Notes: generated from the sequence alone by a model not told the origin. Shown: positions 1 to 8,667, counted from the first letter of the stretch. The stretch is 64,000 nt of DNA from Caballeronia sp. INDeC2 (GCF_023631325.1 NZ_JALQDG010000037.1:37744-101743); one strand, 5' to 3'. Numbers and translations: made by a program.

Positions 1-465
1 CTGCGCGGCCGGAAAGCCGAGCACACGATTCTGCTCGACGACGTACAGCACGCCGTCGGGCGAGAAGCACACGCCGTTAGGCACCTTGAACGTCACCGAC
101 GACGCGAATTGCACGACATCGCTCGCGACGCGCTGCTTGGTCCGATCGGTCACCTGCCACACGCGATTCTTTCGCGTGCCGACGAACACGACGCCCGTCG
201 ACGGCTCGATCGTCATCGCGCGGGCTTCCGGCACCACCGCGTACAGCTCGATCTTGAAGCCCGGCGGCAGCTTGATCTGCTCGAGATTCTTGCGCAGCGC
301 GTCGGCGGTCTGGCCGGCTTGCGGGATGGTTTCGGCCGGCGCGGTATTGCCGGTCTGACGGAAGTTCGACAGCGTGTTGACGTTGTCCTGCGCGGCGTTC
401 GCATACGGCAGGCAGGCGAACATCGCACCGGCGGCCAACGGCAAAAGCTTGAGCGTTGCGTTCAT
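1..465 (-). CDS. PQQ-type sorbosone/glucose dehydrogenase-like protein, 5' part only
   Basis: The gene runs off the left edge; its first 155 codons are visible. The start is ATG at 465 with an AGGAGA ribosome site just upstream. The N-terminus is a Sec-type signal peptide (residues about 1-22, ending near ANAAQ). It is followed by a segment with LPPGFKIELYA, and then a first beta-propeller blade containing VFVGTRKNRVW and PNGVCFSPDGVLYVVE. This pattern is typical of periplasmic soluble PQQ-dependent sugar/sorbosone dehydrogenases and related six-bladed propellers. Substrate and cofactor residues lie outside the window, so the exact activity is open. Confidence 0.75.
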   Translation of the reverse strand, partial: MNATLKLLPLAAGAMFACLPYANAAQDNVNTLSNFRQTGNTAPAETIPQAGQTADALRKNLEQIKLPPGFKIELYAVVPEARAMTIEPSTGVVFVGTRKNRVWQVTDRTKQRVASDVVQFASSVTFKVPNGVCFSPDGVLYVVEQNRVLGFPAAQ

Positions 466-715
466 CTGGTTTGTCTCCTGTTGTTGTCGACCGGATCGGG
501 CGCTTGGGCGCTGCGCTCCGGTTCCATGCAAAGCAAGACTCCTCGAAAACTTGCACCGACCAACCCACGACTACTTTCGACGAACCGCATGGCCCGGAAA
601 GCAACCGGACGCGAACGCCGCGACGCTGCCTGCAGTGAAAGAATCTTAGGACAGAAAACGCTTATGTAAGCACTGGACGACTGATTTCGGGGCCGCGCGC
701 CGCCTCACGCGGAAG

Positions 716-1474
716 CTATTTCCGGCCGTCGAAGAGAAATACGTCGGAACGATTCGGGCTCGGCAGGGCCACGATGAGGCGCGCGCTGTCGAGCACCGCA
801 TTACCGGTAACGGTCGTATCGGGAAGCGGGCAGGGCGCGGGGCCGAACGTCACCGAGATATCGTATGCGTTCGCGCCTTCGTGCGGCGCGGCCGTGCCCT
901 TGAAGATGCAGCCGGATGTCGTCGTGCCGGCCAGATAGCCGTCGCCCGCGATCGTGATGCGCGTTTGCGTCGTACCGCCCAGCGCCATGCCGCGCCCGCT
1001 GTAGAGGCCGCCCAAGTTGGCGCGAGTCGGCGCGATGTCGAGGATCGTCGCGGCGTTGCCGGAGAACGCAAGCCCCGCGCTGCCGTCCTTGTTCGCGACG
1101 GTTCCATCGACGGCCGGCGCACGCGCGAAGTCGACGTTGAACACGGCGGGCGATGCAGGCGCCCGGCCGACGCGATAGTCGAACGCGGAATCGCTGGTAA
1201 AGCGGCCGTCGCTCGACTGCGCGCCGTTCTTCGCGACCGCGACGCCCGCGAGCCCCGTGCCGCCCGCGCCGCCGTAGAAGAGATACGCGGTGCCGTCGAA
1301 GAGCATGAGCAGGGTGGCTTCCGCGGCGCTGCCTTTGAGCGAGCCTTTGTAGACGCCGCCGGAGGGCAGCGTGGTCGTCACGGTGCCGGGCGGTGGTGCG
1401 GTATAGGAGCCGTCGGTGGAACACGCAGCGAGAGCGACGGCGCAAACCACGAGGGGAATCGCGTTTCTTGTCAT
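716..1474 (-). CDS. Putative lipoprotein of unknown function
   Basis: 252 residues. The N-terminus is a lipoprotein signal with lipobox LAAC at about residues 15-18, so the mature protein should be lipid-anchored from Cys18. After a Pro-rich linker (YTAPPPG) comes a beta-rich, Gly/Ala-rich domain with GVYKGSL and LLMLFDGTAYLFYGG near the start and VFLFDGRK at the end. I do not recognise the family, though similar lipoproteins occur in Burkholderia. It stands alone between two oppositely oriented genes. The function is unknown; outer-membrane or periplasmic location is inferred from the lipobox only. Confidence 0.75.
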   Translation of the reverse strand: MTRNAIPLVVCAVALAACSTDGSYTAPPPGTVTTTLPSGGVYKGSLKGSAAEATLLMLFDGTAYLFYGGAGGTGLAGVAVAKNGAQSSDGRFTSDSAFDYRVGRAPASPAVFNVDFARAPAVDGTVANKDGSAGLAFSGNAATILDIAPTRANLGGLYSGRGMALGGTTQTRITIAGDGYLAGTTTSGCIFKGTAAPHEGANAYDISVTFGPAPCPLPDTTVTGNAVLDSARLIVALPSPNRSDVFLFDGRK

Positions 1475-1654
1475 TCAGGACTCCGGTCGCGAGCGGTGAG
1501 AGTTCTGTATAAGCGCTTCAATCATGCAGGTCAAGCGCGCCGCGCGTCATCATTCAGCGCTCATTCAGCCTCTTTACGATGCATTCCATGGCGACGCGAC
1601 ATACGTGACGCGAGCCGAACCCAACAAGGCATCGTCCGATCTGAGGAGCAAAAC

Positions 1655-2131
1655 ATGAACAAGTCGACTAAGGCGGTATGCGCACTGGCCGTCGCCTGCA
1701 CGGTGGCATTGAGCGGTTGTGCGTCGATGGGCAGTTCCGCCGACGTGTACAACAGCATGCAAACGCAACACGAAGAAACGGTGCGCATGGCGACCGTCGA
1801 AAGCGTGCGCGGCGTGACGATCGAAAACAACAACGGCGAGTCGAGCCCGCTCGGCGCGCTCGGCGGCGGCCTGCTCGGCGCGGTCGCGGGCAGCGCGGTC
1901 GGCCGCGGACACGGCTCGTTGCTCGCCGGTGTGATCGGCGGACTGGCCGGCGCCGTGGCGGGCGATCAGGTGCAGGACCATCTCGAACGGCAGAAGGGCC
2001 TCGAGATCACGGTGCGGCTCGACAACGGCGATCTGCGCGCGATCACCCAGTCCGCCGACGGGCAGATGTTTTATGCCGGTCAGCGCGTGCGGCTCTTGTC
2101 GAGCGGCGGGATCACACGGGTGACTGCCTGA
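1655..2131 (+). CDS. Glycine-zipper outer-membrane lipoprotein (SlyB/Pcp-like)
   Basis: 158 residues; ATG at 1655 preceded by GAGGAG. A signal peptide with lipobox LSGC (Cys22) is followed by a glycine-zipper 2TM segment at about residues 68-105, rich in GxxxG repeats (GGGLLGAVAGSAVG, GVIGGLAGAVAGD). A soluble C-terminal part holds ITVRLDNGDLRAITQ. This is the architecture of the 17-kDa surface antigen/SlyB/Pcp family of outer-membrane lipoproteins, which influence envelope integrity. It is monocistronic and is followed by a good hairpin terminator at 2202. Confidence 0.88.
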   Translation: MNKSTKAVCALAVACTVALSGCASMGSSADVYNSMQTQHEETVRMATVESVRGVTIENNNGESSPLGALGGGLLGAVAGSAVGRGHGSLLAGVIGGLAGAVAGDQVQDHLERQKGLEITVRLDNGDLRAITQSADGQMFYAGQRVRLLSSGGITRVTA

Positions 2132-2201
2132 TGCTCGATGCCAGGATGAACCGGCTCCGGCCGGTTGCATCAACGCTAACGCTTGTAGAAACGAGAAAAG
2201 C

Positions 2202-2228
2202 GGCCGCTTATCCAAGCGGCCTCTTGCT
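2202..2228 (+). terminator. Rho-independent terminator, probably bidirectional
   Basis: An 8-bp perfect stem GGCCGCTT (2202-2209) / AAGCGGCC (2214-2221) with a four-base loop is followed by a T-rich tail (tcttgcttcatttc). It is preceded on the left by an A-rich run, so it can also serve the leftward gene ending at 2234. It ends the lipoprotein transcript. Confidence 0.8.
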
Positions 2229-2233
2229 TCATT

Positions 2234-2641
2234 TCAACGATACATCGACGCCCGCACACCGCTCTTCGCCCGCTCCCAGATCTGCTCGTCGGTGAGCATC
2301 GTTTCGATCAACTCGACGGGCGATTCCCCATCCTGAATTACCGCGACGCGAAAACCATCGATCGGCTCATACGGGCCGAGCAGAACCGCCTTGCCTTCGA
2401 TTGCTCGCGCCAGATCGCTGACCTTGAACGCGGCATGCGGCACGGTGCGCATCAATTCGGGCAGCGTGCTGCCTTCATCGAAGCGGTGATATTGCACGCG
2501 CATGAGGTCGCAATCGGCGTCGCTCGTGTACATGCGGAACTGCGCGCTGTAACGCTCGCCTGCGCGCGGCGCGTGCGTCGGGATGCCCATGTGATGAAAC
2601 TCATAGGTGACGCCGTCTCGGATGAACATCGGATGCTCCAT
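2234..2641 (-). CDS. Hypothetical protein with weak VOC/glyoxalase-like look
   Basis: 135 residues from ATG at 2641 (MEHPMFIRDG). An in-frame ATG further upstream at 2758 would overlap the preceding small gene and give a low-complexity N-terminus, so I prefer 2641. The protein has YEFHHMGIPT, VQYHRFDEGSTLP and VAVIQDGESPVELIE, and the final segment resembles the last strand of vicinal-oxygen-chelate proteins. It lies 10 bp behind a 55-codon gene on the same strand, so the two are probably co-transcribed. Metal ligands (His15/16, Glu) are suggestive only. Confidence 0.7.
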   Translation of the reverse strand: MEHPMFIRDGVTYEFHHMGIPTHAPRAGERYSAQFRMYTSDADCDLMRVQYHRFDEGSTLPELMRTVPHAAFKVSDLARAIEGKAVLLGPYEPIDGFRVAVIQDGESPVELIETMLTDEQIWERAKSGVRASMYR

Positions 2642-2651
2642 CGGTTCGGAT

Positions 2652-2819
2652 TCAGTACGCGCCGGCCATCGGCAGAAGCAGATAGGGCAGGAGATCTTCG
2701 TAGGGCATCGGCTCGGAAGCGGCGATTGCGTCAGCGCTCGTTTCTTCGGACGATGCATCGCGCCCGGCGTTCCCGGCGATCAGCGATGCGGCCACGATAG
2801 GCGTCGGTTCGATCTTCAT
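2652..2819 (-). CDS. Small acidic hypothetical protein (55 residues)
   Basis: ATG at 2819 stands six bases after a strong ribosome site (AGGAGGG), and the frame stops at 2652, ten bases before the next gene. The product begins MKIEPTPIVAASLIAGN, has an acidic Ser/Glu-rich middle (DASSEETSAD) and ends LLPYLLLPMAGAY, a short hydrophobic tail. No family is recognised. The strong ribosome site and tight coupling to the following gene are the arguments that it is real. Confidence 0.6.
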   Translation of the reverse strand: MKIEPTPIVAASLIAGNAGRDASSEETSADAIAASEPMPYEDLLPYLLLPMAGAY

Positions 2820-2902
2820 CTTTCCCTCCTGCGATGCAGTGTGTGAAGGAAGTCTGATCGTGGAGAATTAGAGGATCGTGAGGACGTTCGACAGGAGGCC
2901 GA

Positions 2903-4105
2903 TTGCCTGACGCTCTATCCGCGCCGAAGCGGCGGATCATCATCTTCGGCGCATTCGATCGACACAACTTCGGCGACATGCTGTTCGCGCATGTCGTCGC
3001 GCGTCTGCTGGCGGAGCGTCGTCCGGAGGTCGAGCCGGTGTTCGCGGGATGCGGGCGGCGGGACTTGCGGGCGCACGGCGGTCATGACATCGCCGCGCTT
3101 TCGCAACGGGCAAAGCGCTGGCGCGACGAACCCGTCGCGTTCATCCACGCGGGCGGCGAACTGCTGACGTGCGACGCATGGGAAGCGGCCGTGATGCTGA
3201 CCAAGCCCGAGGAGGTCCAAACGCGCATCGCCCGATACGACTCGTGCGCGCAAGACCGCAACGCATGGGCGCGCGCCGAACTCGGCACGGATGCGCTCGC
3301 GCCGTATGTCATCGGCCGCGAGACGTTTGCGCGCGCCGCGTCGATCTGCTTCAACGCGATCGGCGGCGCAACGCTCGACGCCCGTGAAGCCGCGTTGCGC
3401 GAGGAAGTGCTGACGAAACTGCGATCGGCTGACCATATCAGCGTGAGAGACAGGCAAACGCAAGCCACGTTGAAGCGCGCGGGCATCGACGCGCGGCTCG
3501 TGCCCGACCCGGCATCGCTGATCGCCGAACTCTTCGACGAGCGCATTCGCAAGCATTCGGATGCACGCCGCGGCTATCTGGCGGTTCAATTCAGCGCGGA
3601 TTTCGGCGATGACGCGACGCTCGCGCACATCGCGCATCAACTGGATCTGCTCGGCAAGACGACGAGCCTCGGCATCGTGCTGTTCCGCGCGGGCGCGGCG
3701 CCGTGGCACGACGACATCCCCGTCTACGCGCGCGTGGCCGCACGCATGCGCCATGCGGCAGTGACCGTCTTCGAATCGCTGAATGTGTGGGACATATGCG
3801 CGTTGATCGCGAACAGCGAAGGTTTCGCGGGCAGCAGCCTGCATGGGCGGATCGTCGCGATGGCGTACGGCTTGCCGCGCGTGAATTTTCAGCACGCAAA
3901 CGCGGACGCTTCGAAGCAGCACGCGTATGCATCGACATGGGAAATCGCGGATGCGCCGCACGTCGTGCCGATCACGGAGATCCATGCGGCGATGCGCGAA
4001 GCATTGGCGATGGATCGCGCGGCGCTGCACGACAAGGCATTGGCGCTGGCGAAGGCGCATCGCGCGGGTTTCGAACCGATTGCGCAGCGCGCGCTTCGAT
4101 CATGA
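2903..4105 (+). CDS. Polysaccharide pyruvyl transferase family protein
   Basis: 400 residues. The start is TTG at 2903, four bases after AGGAGG (2893-2898), an unusual start with short spacing. The N-terminus is IIIFGAFDRHNFGDMLFA, the nucleotide-binding-like start of the pyruvyl-transferase (CsaB/WcaK) fold. Further on come HISVRDRQTQATLKRAG and VPDPASLIAELFDE, and the family-typical SNSEGFAGSSLHGRIVAMAYGLP type of motif near residue 310, with the conserved SLHG. Family members transfer pyruvate from PEP to surface sugars. No other glycan genes adjoin, so the target is unknown. Its stop overlaps the convergent LysR gene by six bases. Confidence 0.8.
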   Translation: MPDALSAPKRRIIIFGAFDRHNFGDMLFAHVVARLLAERRPEVEPVFAGCGRRDLRAHGGHDIAALSQRAKRWRDEPVAFIHAGGELLTCDAWEAAVMLTKPEEVQTRIARYDSCAQDRNAWARAELGTDALAPYVIGRETFARAASICFNAIGGATLDAREAALREEVLTKLRSADHISVRDRQTQATLKRAGIDARLVPDPASLIAELFDERIRKHSDARRGYLAVQFSADFGDDATLAHIAHQLDLLGKTTSLGIVLFRAGAAPWHDDIPVYARVAARMRHAAVTVFESLNVWDICALIANSEGFAGSSLHGRIVAMAYGLPRVNFQHANADASKQHAYASTWEIADAPHVVPITEIHAAMREALAMDRAALHDKALALAKAHRAGFEPIAQRALRS

Positions 4106-4981
4106 AGCCGCGAAACCCAGATACGCCTTGACCGCCGCCGCCCGCTCGAACCGCCGGTACACCATCGCCACTTCCGACGGCACCGCCTTCCCCGCGATCT
4201 CCCGATACTCCACGCCCGGCACCGTCACGCATTGCGCGAGCGAGCGCGGCACGATAGCGATATCGCCGCCCAGCGACACATGCGCGAGCACGTCCGCGAG
4301 CGTGCCCGGCTGCGCGACGATCCGCGCCGTGAAGCGCCCGCGCCGCGCCACTTCGAGCGTGCCGGATTCCTGCTCGGGCACGACGAACGACTGATCGCAC
4401 AGTTGCGCCGGCGCGATGACGCTCGACGCCGCCAGCGGCGAATCGCCCGGCAACGCGACGATGAACGCATCGCGATGCACGGTGCGCGCCTCGACGCCTT
4501 CCGGGTACGGCACCGGCGGCCGCACATAGGCGATATCGATGCGGCCTTCCATCAACAGCGCGCCCGCTTCACGCATCACGATTTCCTCGATGCCGATCTC
4601 GACGAGCGGATAGCGCTCCCGAAAGCCGCGCACCGTCGCCTGCAACACGCCCGAATACACCGCCGACCCGACATACCCGATGACGATCTTCCCCAGTTCC
4701 CCGCGCTCCGCCAGCGCCGCGCGCTCGGCGCCGCGCGCGAGATGATCGAGCGCGCTGGCGGCTTCGCCGAGATAGGCTTCGCCGGCCGCCGTCAGCGCGA
4801 CCGATCGCTTCGTCCGATGAAACAGCCGCACGCCCAACAGCCGCTCGGCTTCCTGAATCTGCTTGGTGAGCGCGGGCGGCGCGATGCCGAGCTCTTCCGC
4901 CGCGCGCGCGAAATGCAGATGCCGCGCGACGCTGAGAAAACAGCGCACATGACGCAACTCGACAGGCATGTCCGTATTCAC
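4100..4981 (-). CDS. LysR-family transcriptional regulator
   Basis: 293 residues. A winged helix-turn-helix occupies residues 7-65 (LRHVRCFLSVARHLHFARAA, ALTKQIQEAERLLGVRLFHR). It is followed by a substrate-binding domain with the usual LysR elements (GELGKIVIGYVGSA, YVRPPVPYPEG, VLAHVSLGGDIAIVPRS). It is divergent from the drug-efflux gene at 5076 across 94 bp holding a good LysR box, which points to control of that transporter. The inducer is unknown. Confidence 0.93.
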   Translation of the reverse strand: MNTDMPVELRHVRCFLSVARHLHFARAAEELGIAPPALTKQIQEAERLLGVRLFHRTKRSVALTAAGEAYLGEAASALDHLARGAERAALAERGELGKIVIGYVGSAVYSGVLQATVRGFRERYPLVEIGIEEIVMREAGALLMEGRIDIAYVRPPVPYPEGVEARTVHRDAFIVALPGDSPLAASSVIAPAQLCDQSFVVPEQESGTLEVARRGRFTARIVAQPGTLADVLAHVSLGGDIAIVPRSLAQCVTVPGVEYREIAGKAVPSEVAMVYRRFERAAAVKAYLGFAAS

Positions 4982-4984
4982 GAA

Positions 4985-5001
4985 TTCGATAATTATTCGA
5001 A
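4985..5001. promoter_or_regulatory. LysR-type operator (T-N11-A)
   Basis: A perfect inverted repeat TTCGA-N7-TCGAA lies in the 94-bp gap between the divergent LysR regulator and the MFS efflux gene, almost abutting the regulator's start. It has the T-N11-A form expected of LysR recognition sites, so autoregulation plus control of the transporter is likely. Confidence 0.65.
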
Positions 5002-5075
5002 GATTCTATGCCAATGACAGGAAAGACGGACGCAACTAGCATCGAGAGACTTCTCCGCTCTTTCCGCGCATCGTC

Positions 5076-6620
5076 ATGTCGAACACATCCGGGAACCGCT
5101 TCGTCCTGCTCACCGCATCCGCGACCTGCGCGCTGATCACGCTCGACACGAACGTCGTCGCGGTGGCGCTGCCGTCCATCGCGCGCGACTTTCATGCCGG
5201 TTTCGCCGAGGTCGAATGGGTCGTGAGCGCGTACATGGTCGCGTTCGCCGCGTGCCTGCTGCCCGCGGGCGCGCTCGCCGATCGCATCGGCCGCAAGAAG
5301 ATGCTGATCGTCGGCCTCGCCGTGTTCTCGTTGGCGTCGCTCGGTTGCGGGCTCGCGCCGTCCGCGCTGGCGCTGAACCTCGCTCGCGCGGCGAAGGGCC
5401 TCGGTGCGGCGATGCTGCTGACCTCCGCGCTCGCGATCATAGCTAACACCTTTCACGAAGGCGCGGCGCGCGCCCGCGCGTGGGCGGTGTGGGGAACGTG
5501 CATGGGCGTGTCGACGACCATCGCGCCGCTCGTCGGCGGCGTCATCACCCAATGGGCCGGATGGCGCTGGATTTTCCTGATGAATCTGCCGATCTGCGCG
5601 GTGCTCGCGGCATGCGCATGGCGCGGCATGCGCGAATCTCGCAACCGCGAAGCCGGATCACTCGATCTCGCCGGCAGCGCGCTATTCGCCAGCGCGCTCG
5701 CGCTCGGCATCTGGGCGCTGATCGACGCGCAAGCCGAGGGCTGGACCGGCTGGCGCACCGTCGCGCGTCTCGGCGGGTGCGCAGTGCTGTTCGTCGTCTT
5801 CGTGCGGGTGCAGCGCTCGCGCACACACGCGATGATCGACCTCGCGCTGTTCCGCCAGCCGCGCTTCGTCGCCGCCGTGCTCGCGATGTTCGGCTACGCC
5901 GCGTGCGCGCAAGTGATGATGACGTTCTTGCCGCTCTATCTGCAGAACGCGTTCGGCTTGCCAGCGGTGCGCGCGGGCCTCGGCATGTTGCCGTTCGCGA
6001 TCGCGATGGTCGTCGGTCCGCATATCGGCGCGTCGCTCGGCAAGCGCGTCCCGCCGATGGCGCTCTTGACGCTCGGCCTCGCGACCATCGGCGCGGGCAA
6101 TCTCCTGACGGCGCTTTTCGCAGGCATGTCGAGTTACGCGATGATTGCGGTCGGCATGATCGTCACGGGCCTCGGCGCGGGCGTGCTCAACGGCGACACG
6201 CAAAAGGCGATCATGGCGTGCGTGCCGGCGCACCGCACCGGCATGGCCTCGGGCATCAGCACGACGACGCGCTTCACCGCTATCGTCACTTCAGTGGGCG
6301 TGCTGGGCGCCGTGCTCGCTACGCGCACGCACGCCGCGCTCGATACCCATGCGTCGAGCCTCGCCGATCCGCAGCGCGTGCTCGACGCCACGTTCCTCTC
6401 GCGCCTGCTCGCGGGCGATCTCGCGCATGCGGGAGGAGGCCTCGCCGGGCCGCAGGGCGCGGCGATCATGCGGATCGCGCGGGAGAGTTTCGCGAGCGGC
6501 TTCGCGGCATCGCTCGGCGTGGCGGGCGTGTGCGCGCTGACGATCGCGGCGGCGGTGTGGCTGCTCGCGGGCCGCGCGCCCGTAGAAGACGGCGCGAACG
6601 CTTCCGCATTGGCTGAATAG
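5076..6620 (+). CDS. MFS drug-efflux transporter, DHA2 (EmrB/QacA) type
   Basis: 514 residues with a pattern of about 14 membrane helices. Family marks are LDTNVVAVALPSIARDF in helix 1 (the D-x-T-x-V-x-x-A-L-P signature of DHA2), motif A GALADRIGRKK after helix 2, and WRWIFLMNLPI before helix 6. Helix 5 is followed by GGVITQWAGWRW. The family exports drugs or aromatic compounds using the proton gradient. It is divergent from a LysR regulator with a shared operator, the usual arrangement for inducible efflux. The substrate is not predictable. No membrane-fusion partner lies next to it. Confidence 0.92.
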   Translation: MSNTSGNRFVLLTASATCALITLDTNVVAVALPSIARDFHAGFAEVEWVVSAYMVAFAACLLPAGALADRIGRKKMLIVGLAVFSLASLGCGLAPSALALNLARAAKGLGAAMLLTSALAIIANTFHEGAARARAWAVWGTCMGVSTTIAPLVGGVITQWAGWRWIFLMNLPICAVLAACAWRGMRESRNREAGSLDLAGSALFASALALGIWALIDAQAEGWTGWRTVARLGGCAVLFVVFVRVQRSRTHAMIDLALFRQPRFVAAVLAMFGYAACAQVMMTFLPLYLQNAFGLPAVRAGLGMLPFAIAMVVGPHIGASLGKRVPPMALLTLGLATIGAGNLLTALFAGMSSYAMIAVGMIVTGLGAGVLNGDTQKAIMACVPAHRTGMASGISTTTRFTAIVTSVGVLGAVLATRTHAALDTHASSLADPQRVLDATFLSRLLAGDLAHAGGGLAGPQGAAIMRIARESFASGFAASLGVAGVCALTIAAAVWLLAGRAPVEDGANASALAE

Positions 6621-6697
6621 CCGGGTGCGATCGACTCGCCGCACGCCGCGTTCCGTTCTATGCTTCCTCCTGCGCCATTGAACGGAGCGGCCACGCA

Positions 6698-7399
6698 ATG
6701 AACAGCCTCGAGGGAAAGATCGTAGCCATCACGGGCGGCTTCGGCAGTCTGGGACTCGCGACCGCGCGCGTGCTCGCCGAACGCGGCGCGCGCGTCGCGT
6801 TGATCGGTCACGGAGGATCGTCGGATTCATTGCCCGCGCCGCTTGCCGATGCATGCGTCGTTACCGGCATCGATCTGACGGATGCGCGCTCGGCGCAAAA
6901 AGCCGTCGACATCATCGTGCAGCAGACGGGCGGCCTGCACGCGCTCGTGAACGTGGCGGGCGCGTTCCATTGGGAGACGATCGCGGACGGCAGCGCCGGC
7001 ACCTGGCAATCCATGTTCGACGTCAACGTGAAGACCGCGCTCAACGCATCGAAGGCGGCGCTTGCGCAACTTGGCGCGAAGGAGGGCGGGCGCATCGTCA
7101 ATATCGGCGCGCTCGCGTCGATGAAAGCGGGCATGGGCATGGGCGCCTACGCGGCGTCGAAGGCCGCGCTGCTGCGCCTGACCGAAGCGCTCGCGGAAGA
7201 ACTGAAGGACAAGGGCGTCACGGTGAACGCCGTGTTGCCGTCGATCATCGATACCGCGCCGAATCGCCGCGACATGCCCGACGCCGATTTCTCCCGCTGG
7301 GTGAAGCCGGAAGAACTCGGCGCGGTGATAGCGTTCCTGCTGTCGCCCGATGCGCAATGCATCACGGGCGCGGCAATTCCGGTGACCGGGCGCGTCTGA
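6698..7399 (+). CDS. SDR-family oxidoreductase
   Basis: 233 residues, a classical short-chain dehydrogenase/reductase. The nucleotide-binding glycine motif is TGGFGSLG (residues 11-18), the conserved NVAGA lies near residue 86, and the catalytic Tyr-x-x-x-Lys is YAASK near residue 151, preceded by an active-site serine region (IGALASMKAG, where Ser is followed by Met). The end carries the usual GAAIPVTGRV. It is downstream of the efflux gene in the same direction with a 77-bp gap, so it could be read separately. The substrate is unknown. Confidence 0.9.
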   Translation: MNSLEGKIVAITGGFGSLGLATARVLAERGARVALIGHGGSSDSLPAPLADACVVTGIDLTDARSAQKAVDIIVQQTGGLHALVNVAGAFHWETIADGSAGTWQSMFDVNVKTALNASKAALAQLGAKEGGRIVNIGALASMKAGMGMGAYAASKAALLRLTEALAEELKDKGVTVNAVLPSIIDTAPNRRDMPDADFSRWVKPEELGAVIAFLLSPDAQCITGAAIPVTGRV

Positions 7400-7402
7400 C
7401 GC

Positions 7403-8446
7403 TCAGCGGGTCTGCGCCTTGAACGCCTCGCCCTGCATGCCCGCTCGATCGACCGCCGCGATCCGGTTGCGGCCGTTGTCCTTCGCCTGATACAACTGCG
7501 CGTCGGTGAGATTGATGAACGCCGTCACGTCCATGCGCTCGCCGGGAATGACGGTGCCTACGCCGAAGCTCGCCGTCACTTGCTGATCGTGCGGCGAGCG
7601 CACGTGCGGGATCGCTTTTGCGTCGATCAGCGCACGGCAACGCTCCGCGATGCGCATCGCGGCTTCGGCGTCGGTATCGGCGAGAATCAGCGCGAACTCC
7701 TCGCCGCCGAAGCGGCCGAGAAAGTGCTGCGGACCCGCCGCTTCGCCGAGCACGCCCGCTATGCGTTTCAGGCATTCGTCGCCTTGAACGTGGCCGTAGT
7801 AATCGTTGTACGACTTGAAGAAGTCGATATCGATCATGACGAGCGACAGCGGCTTGCCCGAATCCTTCGCGGCATTCCATTCGCGACCCATCACGTCGTC
7901 GAAACGGCGGCGGTTGCCGACGCCCGTCAGGCTGTCGCTGAAAGAGAGGCGCTCCAGTTCCTGCTGCAACTGCGCGAGCTTTTCCTCGGTGCGCTTGCGT
8001 TCGCTGATATCGAACATGAAGCCGATCAGCGCATCGACCTCGCCTTGCCCGTTGCGCTCGACGTGCACGACATCGCGCAGCCACACGTATCCGCCGTCGC
8101 GGGTAAGCGCGCGGTAATCGGCTTCGTGATCCGTGCCCGCTTTCGATTGCGACACGCAGAAGTCGACCACGGCTTCGCGGTCGTCCGGATGCATTCGCTC
8201 GGCCCAGTCGTGAACCGTCTTCCACGACGACGGCGCCCAGCCGAGCAACGATTCGATCTGCGGTCCGATGTAGGCGAATTCCATGGTCGCCCAGTCGATC
8301 TTCCACGGAATCGCCTTGGTCGATTCGAGCAGCGTGCGATAGACGGCGTGATCGTCCTCGCCGAGCGCGCGCCCGGGCGGCGCGAGTGTGTCTTCGTGCC
8401 GCAGGAACGCGGCCTTGAGCGGGCTTTCGGAAGGGTCGCGATTCAT
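7403..8446 (-). CDS. PAS-GGDEF diguanylate cyclase
   Basis: 347 residues, no membrane segment. A PAS fold covers about residues 35-150 (ending IGFMFDISERKRTEEK, a PAC motif). A short coiled linker follows, then a GGDEF domain at about 165-330. The active-site loop is GGEEF (247-251) with DIDFFKSYND upstream, so the cyclase should be active and make c-di-GMP from two GTP. The product-inhibition I-site (RxxD) is absent: residues 238-241 are Gly-Pro-Gln-His. The PAS domain presumably senses a signal or ligand; no cofactor-binding Cys or His is evident. The 229-bp gap upstream contains a structured RNA candidate on the other strand. Confidence 0.92.
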   Translation of the reverse strand: MNRDPSESPLKAAFLRHEDTLAPPGRALGEDDHAVYRTLLESTKAIPWKIDWATMEFAYIGPQIESLLGWAPSSWKTVHDWAERMHPDDREAVVDFCVSQSKAGTDHEADYRALTRDGGYVWLRDVVHVERNGQGEVDALIGFMFDISERKRTEEKLAQLQQELERLSFSDSLTGVGNRRRFDDVMGREWNAAKDSGKPLSLVMIDIDFFKSYNDYYGHVQGDECLKRIAGVLGEAAGPQHFLGRFGGEEFALILADTDAEAAMRIAERCRALIDAKAIPHVRSPHDQQVTASFGVGTVIPGERMDVTAFINLTDAQLYQAKDNGRNRIAAVDRAGMQGEAFKAQTR

Positions 8447-8565
8447 CGTTTGGTGACGGCGGTGCCGGGTTGACGTTTGCGTGTGTTATCGGCAGCGCGT
8501 GGGGATTCTGAAGGACGACATCGGTCAGCATGCGACGATGCGCGCACGGCGTTTCGGACTTTACT

Positions 8566-8667
8566 AGTGTCGAGCGCGGGCGAGTCTGCCTATGCTCGCC
8601 GGGTAGCCTCAACGCTACACAAGGTGGTCTCGTACCTTCGCCCCGGCTCGTTCGGGGCTTTTTTTTT
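8566..8667 (+). ncRNA. Candidate structured small RNA with own terminator
   Basis: Between two leftward protein genes the plus strand shows four successive hairpins: GGCGAG/CTCGCC (8579-8584 with 8595-8600), GTAGC/GCTAC (8603-8607 with 8614-8618), AAGGT/ACCTT (8621-8625 with 8634-8638), and a GCCCCG/CGGGGC stem (8640-8658) followed by nine T residues. No protein gene runs in this direction here, so the terminator has no obvious client except a short RNA of about 100 nt. The 5' end is a guess: TACTAG at about 8562 could be a weak -10 element. I do not recognise a known RNA family. Confidence 0.5.
8640..8667 (+). terminator. Strong rho-independent terminator
   Basis: A GC-rich 6-bp stem (8640-8645 with 8653-8658), seven-base loop and T9 tail form a textbook intrinsic terminator on the plus strand. 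Both flanking protein genes are on the minus strand, so it most likely ends the small RNA candidate. Confidence 0.85.

Noticed and set aside
881..1654. Upstream extension of the glycine-zipper lipoprotein frame
   Set aside because: The true start at 1655 has a ribosome site and begins a lipoprotein signal peptide; the extension is Arg-rich and antisense to another gene.
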